A stretch of DNA of 19,749 nt from Candidatus Aminicenantota bacterium (lineage in GTDB: Bacteria > Acidobacteriota > Aminicenantia > Aminicenantales > Aminicenantaceae): the NCBI GenBank assembly GCA_016926925.1, contig JAFGNQ010000192.1, positions 1 through 19,749 of the forward strand, read 5' to 3'. The stretch's first letter is position 1, and every line of letters begins with the position of its first letter. The notes beneath the pieces were generated by a model, which worked only from the letters and a program-made list of their open reading frames with translations, made no database searches and was not told the DNA's origin. The position numbers and the translations under genes were made by a program. Shown piece by piece: positions 6,878 through 12,232 of this stretch.

Positions 6878-8511
6878 CTTGTTCCTCCCATTCCGGGAAT
6901 CCTCTTGGCCGTAAATCCTGACGATCCTTCAGTGCCAATGACGACGGATCCCGTCATTCTGTCGCCCTCGACAACAGCAGAGAAGTACAGATCGATATCC
7001 TGTCCCCCCGCCGCGACTGCGATCTCGAAATAAATCTGGTTCGAAGAAACATTCCCGCCTGAAAAATCGAATAAACCAAACGGAGTTGTCAGCTTACCGG
7101 ATAAAACAGACTCTTCCTGCACAAACTCGAGGGTCACCTTAAAGCCCGCCTCCTGTATATCGGCTTCCCATCTTCCGGAGACATTGACGGTGGGTTTCTC
7201 TCCTTCTTTGACTTCCGCCTCTTTGAGCTCGAATTTGATGCCATCGGCAAAAACACATCTGATCTTGGCTTCTTTGGTCAGGATTTCCCCTTCAACCAGC
7301 ATGAGATTGGCCATCTTTCCCGGTTCCACCGTTCCCAAAGCCCTCTCCAAACCGAGAAATCGAGCGGCTCCGATTGTCAGCGCCTGAAGGGCCTTATCCC
7401 GGGGGAGACCGTTTTCAATGGCCTTGTGGATTCCTTCCACAAAGCTTTGAGGATCGTCAGTTCCCAAGGAAGTAAAGGTAAAGAGAATTCCAGCCTCGGC
7501 CAGCAAAGCCGGGTTTTTCACATAAAGTTCCTTTTCAGCCTTTTCCCGCGCTTCCGATCCTTTTTGAGCATGAATGCTGGAGCCGGGAATCTTAAAATCC
7601 AAGGGAACGAATAATCTTGCCTTAGCTTTCTTCAGCCAGGGAATCACCCGGAAGCCTTCGTTCCCCATATCACAGATGAAACAATCCAGTTTCAACTCAG
7701 CGGACAATTCTATGGCCCTGAGGATGTCATACTGATTGCGGCAGAGAAAGATGACGGGCTTTTTCCCGAGGGCAAAATCGGAAATTATCGCGTGCTTGCC
7801 GTCATATTCCGGCCTGACAAGGCCGTTCATCTCTTTCAGCCAGCGCATCTGGTGCATATCGAAATAAGAAGCATCTGAAAACTCCTGCCTGAGAAAGGCC
7901 ACAGCCCCCATCAGCGAGTTCGGATAGAGCGAGAAACCTCCCACTGAAAAGCCTACGCCCAGACAGGTATCCCTCAGGATAACGGCTTTATTTTTTTCCG
8001 TTCCACTCAGGGAAAACACAGAGGCCTGGCCGGTGAAAAGACCCCTTTCCGGTATGACTTGGGCAGCGGTTATCCCTGCTTTGTGGTACTTTTCCAGCAG
8101 GGACTTGGTGATTTCAAAATGATCCAGCGCTTTGAGCTCCGGGGTGATGCCTCTGTCTTCATCCGTATACTCGCCCGTATAGATTTTTGTGGGATCGAAC
8201 TTCTTCTCGGGAAACTTGAGAAGCGATTTGCCCAAAGCATCTATCAGTCCGGGATACACCGTCAGTTTGCTCCCGTCAATCACTTCGGCATCAGCAGGAA
8301 CGGCAACTTGTGCCCCAACCGCTTCGATCAGTCCGTCCCGAATCACGACCGTCCCTTTCTCGATCGGGGGACCGGCTTGGGTGACAATACGACAGTCTTT
8401 GACCGCATAGACCCGGTGCAGGCCGTCCTGAGAGTCCAGGCTGAAAAAATGTGCGCCCAGGAATAACAGCATGCAGAGGGCGATGCCCGTTTTGGAGAGC
8501 TTCTTTACCAT
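6874..8511 (-). CDS. Exported amidohydrolase-fold protein lacking HxH, with extra C-terminal beta domain (first gene)
   Basis: The first gene of the trio, 545 residues, has a hydrophobic signal near residues 8-28. The amidohydrolase scaffold is recognisable: VVIRDGLIEAVGA, YPGLIDALG at 86-94, GITAAQVIP at 146-154, then LGTVEPGKMANLMLVEG near 392-408. The metal site is not. HxH after PGLID is replaced by A-L-G, the later histidine by C257-R-N, and the next by GNEG. TSLGTDDP retains an acidic residue near 352. After about residue 440 follows a roughly 100-residue beta-rich domain (VSGRWEADI..., LSGKLTTPFG, RMTGSVVIG) that the other two lack. The ribosome site GGAGGT lies four bases before the ATG at 8511. 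As a catalyst it is doubtful; a binding or scaffolding partner for the middle gene is my inference. Confidence 0.88.
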   Translation of the reverse strand: MVKKLSKTGIALCMLLFLGAHFFSLDSQDGLHRVYAVKDCRIVTQAGPPIEKGTVVIRDGLIEAVGAQVAVPADAEVIDGSKLTVYPGLIDALGKSLLKFPEKKFDPTKIYTGEYTDEDRGITPELKALDHFEITKSLLEKYHKAGITAAQVIPERGLFTGQASVFSLSGTEKNKAVILRDTCLGVGFSVGGFSLYPNSLMGAVAFLRQEFSDASYFDMHQMRWLKEMNGLVRPEYDGKHAIISDFALGKKPVIFLCRNQYDILRAIELSAELKLDCFICDMGNEGFRVIPWLKKAKARLFVPLDFKIPGSSIHAQKGSEAREKAEKELYVKNPALLAEAGILFTFTSLGTDDPQSFVEGIHKAIENGLPRDKALQALTIGAARFLGLERALGTVEPGKMANLMLVEGEILTKEAKIRCVFADGIKFELKEAEVKEGEKPTVNVSGRWEADIQEAGFKVTLEFVQEESVLSGKLTTPFGLFDFSGGNVSSNQIYFEIAVAAGGQDIDLYFSAVVEGDRMTGSVVIGTEGSSGFTAKRIPGMGGTR

Positions 8512-8623
8512 CTTACCTCCATTTCCGAAAAGTCATATATATTTGCATCAATCTGAATTACAGGCGATCCGATTGCTCGTGCAAAAATCATCCAGCTATC
8601 GCCCAACTATTCGTATTCTAACT

Positions 8624-8680
8624 TAAAAATCAGGGACATGTACCGATTTTTCTAAATCGGTGACGTGTCCCATGATTTTA
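8624..8680. repeat. Single copy of the long palindromic repeat
   Basis: A hairpin at 8633-8671 has arms GGGACATGTACCGATTT and AAATCGGTGACGTGTCCC, which pair with one mismatch and one bulge around a four-base loop. Outer flanks TAAAAATCA and TGATTTTA extend the symmetry to about 57 bases. It is nearly identical to the second unit of the cluster at 2711-2828. It lies upstream of the amidohydrolase operon and beside the restriction remnant. Confidence 0.85.
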
Positions 8681-8722
8681 TTTTGACACAACTATGAATT
8701 CACTTGAGATTTAGACATATTT

Positions 8723-8744
8723 ATAAATTATTTACATAATTTAT
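8723..8744. repeat. AT-rich inverted repeat
   Basis: Nine bases ATAAATTAT (8723-8731) are perfectly inverted as ATAATTTAT (8736-8744) around TTAC. Further partial symmetry comes from GACAT at 8714-8718 and ATGTC at 8743-8747. No poly-T run follows, so it does not look like a terminator. It marks the border between the repeat and the hsdS remnant; function unknown. Confidence 0.4.
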
Positions 8745-8862
8745 GTCAGATTATTCATACGAAAATCGGGCCCTGAAGGTTCCGGCGTCTTTTTCTTTGT
8801 AACTCCTTTTCCCGATTCGCTCCAGAGAAAAGAAGGGCGCAGCTGAGGGCAAGGGAGCTATC

Positions 8863-9090
8863 ATGCATGGCCTCAATTCTAGTATCATAAAGAGTGTTCT
8901 TCTCGCAGTTCCACCCCCAACAGAACAACCACGAATTGTCATATTCCTTAACCGCGAGACTGAGAAAATCGATGCCCTGATGACAAAGATTAACGAGACC
9001 ATTGAGCGCCTCAAGGAATACCGCCCTGCCCTAATTTCCGCTGCTGTAACCGGCAAAATCGAAGTGCGCGACACAAAGTCAACATCCTGA
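8863..9090 (+). pseudogene. hsdS: 3' remnant of type I restriction specificity subunit gene (hsdS)
   Basis: The translation matches the C-terminal end of HsdS target-recognition subunits: MHGLNSS then IIKSVLLAVPPPTEQPRIV, then FLNRETEKIDALMTKINETIERLKEYR, then ALISAAVTGKIEVR. The PPPTEQ motif, the long conserved helix and the AAVTGKI ending are characteristic. Full HsdS is around 400-450 residues; only about the last 75-80 remain. Homology seems to start near 8848, and the frame is closed by a stop at 8800-8802. No other part of hsdS, and no hsdM, is visible in the window. The ATG at 8863 is an internal methionine of the old gene, so this is a broken gene rather than a small one. Confidence 0.82.
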
Positions 9091-9269
9091 AAGCCCAGCC
9101 GGCGATTTTCAATCCCTGCAATAGAAAATCTTTCGAGCGCCCTGGATAAAAATGATACCCTTCATGCGCAAATGCTGGCATTTCTATCCAAGGTCGTTAT
9201 TTAAGAATAGGCCGCTATACTTTAATAAGAAGCGGGGCTATGAAAGTTTCTTTAGGAAATTATCTACTT
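9091..9269. other. Gap between hsdS remnant and abiE promoter
   Basis: No gene is called here. A short frame directly continuing after the hsdS stop reads ...IENLSSALDKND then TLHAQMLAFLSKVVI before a stop near 9203. It could be leftover coding sequence from a lost neighbour, but it has no start of its own. Confidence 0.4.
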
Positions 9270-9319
9270 ATGGATAAAATAGTTGACATTTATATGTAAG
9301 TGATGGCATAATTATCCAT
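9270..9319. promoter_or_regulatory. Inverted repeat bracketing the abiE promoter (candidate operator)
   Basis: ATGGATAA at 9270-9277 is perfectly inverted as TTATCCAT at 9312-9319. The two half-sites enclose the -35 and abut the -10 of the abiE promoter. AbiEi antitoxins are known to bind inverted repeats in their own promoters and repress the operon, so these half-sites are natural candidates. The match here is from sequence symmetry only. Confidence 0.5.
9283..9312 (+). promoter_or_regulatory. Sigma70-type promoter for abiEi-abiEii
   Basis: A consensus -35 TTGACA (9283-9288) and a good -10 CATAAT (9307-9312) are separated by 18 bases. Transcription would start about 9318-9321, essentially at the ATG at 9321. 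There is no Shine-Dalgarno sequence in front of that ATG, so the mRNA is probably leaderless or nearly so. Confidence 0.6.
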
Positions 9320-9320
9320 T

Positions 9321-9929
9321 ATGCGATACCGGACACGTGAGGAAGAGGCGGAGATAATATTTCGAGAACGGGGTGGTATACTCCGAACATCCCAGGCCAT
9401 CGCCGAGGGCATCCACCCGAGAAGTCTCTATTCACTGCGCAAAAAAGGCCGCATCGTTCCTCTGAGCCGAGGCCTTTATCGTCTGGCCGACCTCCCCGAC
9501 CTTGGAAATCCCGACCTTTCCATAGTGGCTGCTCGAGTCCCAGCAGCGGTTATTTGTCTCATTTCTTCGCTGTCTTTTTATAGGATAACAAATCAAGTTC
9601 CACATTGGGTTGATATTGCCATTCCCCGCGGAAAAAGAACTCCAAGGCTGGATTTTCCCCCTCTGAGGATCTTTAGATTTTCCAGGGAAACTTATAAGGC
9701 GGGGACCGAAAGACACGACGTCGATGGGATCGCGGTTCGCATCTATGCTCCAGCCCGAACAATCGTGGATTGTTTCAAATTCCGTAACCGGATCGGAATC
9801 GATATCGCCGTCGAGGCCCTCCGGCTCAGTCAGAGTCGCCACGTCTGTACAGTTTCCGAGATCCTGGAGTACGCTTCGCTCCTGCGGATGAAACGCGTCA
9901 TGCTTCCCTACCTCGAGGCGATTCAATGA
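9321..9929 (+). CDS. abiEi: AbiEi-type antitoxin of a type IV toxin-antitoxin system
   Basis: The 202-residue protein has the layout of AbiEi antitoxins. An N-terminal winged-helix region at about residues 5-55 includes ILRTSQAIAEGIHPRSLYSLRKKG, then IVPLSRGLYRLAD. A C-terminal domain follows with ICLISSLSFYRITNQVP, then VDIAIPRGKR and IYAPARTIVDCFKFRNRIG. The winged helix binds the operon promoter, and the C-terminal domain neutralises the AbiEii toxin without forming a stable complex, as established for the family. The ATG lies at the predicted transcription start with no ribosome site. The stop overlaps the toxin start as ATGA (9926-9929). The gene appears complete although it sits between broken restriction genes. 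Confidence 0.87.
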   Translation: MRYRTREEEAEIIFRERGGILRTSQAIAEGIHPRSLYSLRKKGRIVPLSRGLYRLADLPDLGNPDLSIVAARVPAAVICLISSLSFYRITNQVPHWVDIAIPRGKRTPRLDFPPLRIFRFSRETYKAGTERHDVDGIAVRIYAPARTIVDCFKFRNRIGIDIAVEALRLSQSRHVCTVSEILEYASLLRMKRVMLPYLEAIQ

Positions 9930-10879
9930 GCATTCAGAATCCAATGAACATGGCCCATTCCGTTCACCAAAGGCTCTTGAATGAGGCAAAAAAAGAGCAT
10001 CGTTCGTTCAACGACTTGATGCAATATTATGCTATGGAACGTTTCCTCTATCGCCTCACTCAAACGCCCCATCGGAATACTCTCTTGCTGAAGGGGGCGC
10101 TTCTTCTAAGAGCCTGGGGAATTCCTTCGGCTCGGCCGACGATCGACATCGACATGACTAGTCCTCAAGACATTCCTATTTCTGATTTGTTGTCAATTGT
10201 CCGGGAGATCTTCGAGGTTTCTGTCGATGACGGCTTGATTTTTCATCTCGACAGCTTCCGGACAGAGCCCATCGAAAAAGGAACGGACTTTCAAGGAATC
10301 CGGATTCTTTTTAGAGCCAACTTGGGAAATGCGCGCGTTTTCTTGCAGATGGATGTTGGCCAACAAGACGCCGTAACTCCGGACCCGGTCTGGATTGAGC
10401 TTCCCTCTCTTTTGGACTTTCCCCCTCCTCGACTCCTTGCCTACACGCCCTACAGTACTATCGGAGAAAAATTCCATGGCATGGTGGCTTTGGGTGCAGC
10501 AAATAGCCGGATGAAAGATTATTTCGATATCTACGTTCTTGCTCGCAATCTGACTTTTCATGGAGATGTGCTTCAGGCAGCAATACTGGCAACTTTCAAT
10601 AAAAGGGGGATTCCGCTTCCGAATTCCGTTCCCATTGGATTAGCGCCAAAATTTTCGGAAGATCCCATAAAGCAAGTACAGTGGAACGCTTTCATCAAAC
10701 GTCTTGTCGATATTGTGAAACCTCATACGCTCGAAAAAACGATAGATAAGATTCGTGAATTCATTATGCCTCCGCTTCTCGATTACCATAAAGGGAAAAA
10801 ATTTGATCTTATTTGGCCGCCTGAAGGACCGTGGACAAAAAAGGGGAAAGGCGATGGAAGTCTCAGAACGGAGCTTTGA
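9926..10879 (+). CDS. abiEii: AbiEii/AbiGii-family nucleotidyltransferase toxin
   Basis: This is a nucleotidyltransferase-fold toxin of the AbiEii family; related enzymes modify tRNA 3' ends and stop translation. The variant active-site motif reads LKGALLL with K56-G57, then PTIDIDM with D74 and D76. A further acidic residue is D144 in LQMDVG. The lysine-bearing motif GEKFHGMV has K182, and the family's NSRMKDYFDIYVL follows at 193-205. The 317 residues match a full-length toxin. Translation is coupled to the antitoxin by the ATGA overlap. The 3' end overlaps the start of an hsdR-like stump by 26 bases, which suggests the pair was once embedded in a type I restriction operon. Growth arrest or phage abortive infection is the family role; activity here is inferred. 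Confidence 0.87.
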   Translation: MSIQNPMNMAHSVHQRLLNEAKKEHRSFNDLMQYYAMERFLYRLTQTPHRNTLLLKGALLLRAWGIPSARPTIDIDMTSPQDIPISDLLSIVREIFEVSVDDGLIFHLDSFRTEPIEKGTDFQGIRILFRANLGNARVFLQMDVGQQDAVTPDPVWIELPSLLDFPPPRLLAYTPYSTIGEKFHGMVALGAANSRMKDYFDIYVLARNLTFHGDVLQAAILATFNKRGIPLPNSVPIGLAPKFSEDPIKQVQWNAFIKRLVDIVKPHTLEKTIDKIREFIMPPLLDYHKGKKFDLIWPPEGPWTKKGKGDGSLRTEL

Positions 10880-10988
10880 AAAGACCATCGAATGCGGATG
10901 GCTTCGATACGGACCGGATGCCTGCGTAGGCGAGGTAACGGAAGTTCGCAAAACTGTGCCCCTTTGCGGTGACTTTCCGACAGGCTGA
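10854..10988 (+). pseudogene. 5' stump resembling type I restriction endonuclease gene hsdR
   Basis: A 44-codon frame starts at the ATG at 10854 behind a purine-rich stretch (AAGGGGAAAGG). It reads MEVSERSFEKTIECGWLRYG, then PDACVGEVTEVRKTVPLCGD before a stop at 10986. The SERSFEKTIE opening followed by a GPD segment resembles the extreme N-terminus of HsdR restriction subunits, which are normally around 1000 residues. The match is from memory of the family and short, so it is less sure than hsdS. If right, the rest of hsdR was deleted and joined near here to an AlbA_2-domain frame in another phase. Confidence 0.5.
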
Positions 10989-11235
10989 AGAGTTGATCAA
11001 ACGGGGCGAGTCGAAGACACTGGAGTTCAAATCCACACTGCGCTGGAATCTGAGAGAGAACCGGAAAGAAGACAAAGTCATCACCCTGGCCGTGCTCAAG
11101 ACCATCGCTGCCTTCCTCAACACCGCAGGAGGTGATCTTTTGCTTGGTGTCGGAGACGATGGTACGGTCACGGAGATAGAGCGGGATAAATTCGAAAGCA
11201 ACGACGAATACATCAAGACTCGCTTCCGGAAGTGA
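10969..11235 (+). pseudogene. Truncated AlbA_2 (Schlafen-like, putative DNA-binding) domain protein
   Basis: The frame contains the AlbA_2 core: AEELIKRGESKTLEFKSTLR, then KVITLAVLKTIAAFLNTAGG and DLLLGVGDDGTVTEIERDKF. AlbA_2 domains occur in proteins that often neighbour type I restriction genes. The frame ends after 88 residues at YIKTRFRK, well short of usual AlbA_2 proteins. The only start is a GTG at 10969 with no ribosome site, lying inside the hsdR-like stump in another frame. I read it as a deletion remnant rather than a functional small protein, though expression cannot be excluded. Confidence 0.65.
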
Positions 11236-11357
11236 TCGTTGATCCTCAGCGCTCGCAAAACGTCCCGCTTAACTTCGGCCTATAAAAGCACAGAAAATCA
11301 AAGCTAATCCGTACAAAAAAAAGATCAAGATGAATTCGGTAATGAGAAGCGTTGAGT

Positions 11358-11795
11358 TCAGCGCAAAAAGTGCGTATCACCGCCAAATTGCTTGGAAAAA
11401 GTATTTTTTATTCGGGTGAGCTCCTCCACATAATTTTCCCGGTAGCGGACCATATCTTTGGGGCCACGGTAAAAAGGACTGTCTATCAGCGATCTTTCCC
11501 ATCTTTTGATTTTCCGGCTTGGACCTCCTGCGCTGTAGCAATAAAGAGGAAGCAGCATATATTGCATCTTATCAGCGGATCCGATCTTGGAAATCAACCC
11601 TGATTCCAATCCCAAAGACAACGGCCCCTGTCTGTACGGCTTAAAAGATTCCAGTTTTTTCCAAGCGGCAGAATCGGATTTCCAATACTCCAAATCAGTG
11701 AGTTTGTACGCGCCCGTCGAGTAAGGAAGCAACAAAACAGCCAGCAGGATAAAAAACCGAAACGTCCGGTGGACTCTCCTTTTGCAGCCGCTCAT
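11358..11795 (-). CDS. Hypothetical secreted protein, 145 aa
   Basis: I do not recognise the family. A clear export signal opens the protein: a basic start (RRVHR) and the hydrophobic run FFILLAVLLL, with a likely cleavage site after PYSTGA. The mature part is basic and aromatic-rich (LTDLEYWKSDSAAWKKLESF, YMLLPLYCY) with no obvious motif or repeat. A GAAGAGG ribosome site lies about four to five bases before the ATG. It is the only minus-strand gene between 8863 and 18584, set alone between the restriction remnant and the CARDB region. Confidence 0.6.
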   Translation of the reverse strand: MSGCKRRVHRTFRFFILLAVLLLPYSTGAYKLTDLEYWKSDSAAWKKLESFKPYRQGPLSLGLESGLISKIGSADKMQYMLLPLYCYSAGGPSRKIKRWERSLIDSPFYRGPKDMVRYRENYVEELTRIKNTFSKQFGGDTHFLR

Positions 11796-11960
11796 CTTGC
11801 CTCTTCCCTTTTGCTTACTTCAGATGCTTTTTTATCTTAAACATTATTTATTCATTCGATCAAGGACATTTAAAATTTTTTTCAAAAAATTGACCGGCAT
11901 GAATTTATTGTGATAGGTTAATAGCGCAGAAAAGGGATTTTTCTCCCGGGGAAGAAGAGC

Positions 11961-12188
11961 GTGGCTCGATTCATAATTTCCTTTCTTGTTGTGTTTCTCG
12001 TTCTTGGGATATGCCTGCTGTGCGGATTTTCAATTCTCGAGGCCTTGATCATATTTGTGCTGGGAGTCTTTAGCCTGGGCTTTCTGGGTTGGATCATCCA
12101 AGGATTCAGGCCTAATCTATTAAGATGCATTCTCTTCTGGTGGATTTCGAAGCTCTTCGGAAAACCGGAATTGCTTTTCCCTCGATGA
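11961..12188 (+). CDS. Small two-helix membrane protein, 75 aa
   Basis: The frame starts with a GTG at 11961 behind a modest purine-rich stretch (GGGGAAGAAG). It encodes two long hydrophobic segments (FIISFLVVFLVLGICLLCGF and IIFVLGVFSLGFLGWIIQGF), then a short basic tail. No family is recognised. Coding is supported by the strong membrane pattern and same-strand position 44 bases before the CARDB gene. A chance AT-rich frame is the alternative. Confidence 0.45.
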   Translation: MARFIISFLVVFLVLGICLLCGFSILEALIIFVLGVFSLGFLGWIIQGFRPNLLRCILFWWISKLFGKPELLFPR

Positions 12189-12232
12189 TGAGCGGAATGG
12201 GATTCCAAAATTCTAATGATTAAGGGGAAAAA

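Larger units (their letters stand above)
8512..8862. other. Intergenic stretch between amidohydrolase operon and hsdS remnant
   Basis: About 350 bases without an intact gene. It should contain the promoter of the minus-strand amidohydrolase operon, but I cannot pick one with confidence. It also holds one palindromic repeat (8624-8680) and an AT-rich stretch with a nine-base inverted repeat (8723-8731 and 8736-8744, four-base loop). From 8803 the frame of the hsdS remnant is open but not convincingly homologous until near 8848. Confidence 0.6.

Noticed and set aside
8751..9074. 107-residue frame on the minus strand
   Set aside because: It lies opposite the hsdS remnant, whose plus-strand translation has clear family motifs, and has no ribosome site or recognisable protein.
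11874..11922. Inverted A/T run and TTGACC with a downstream -10 before the small membrane gene
   Set aside because: The stem is only A:T pairs, and no -10 with a good sequence lies 16-18 bases after TTGACC; too weak to call.
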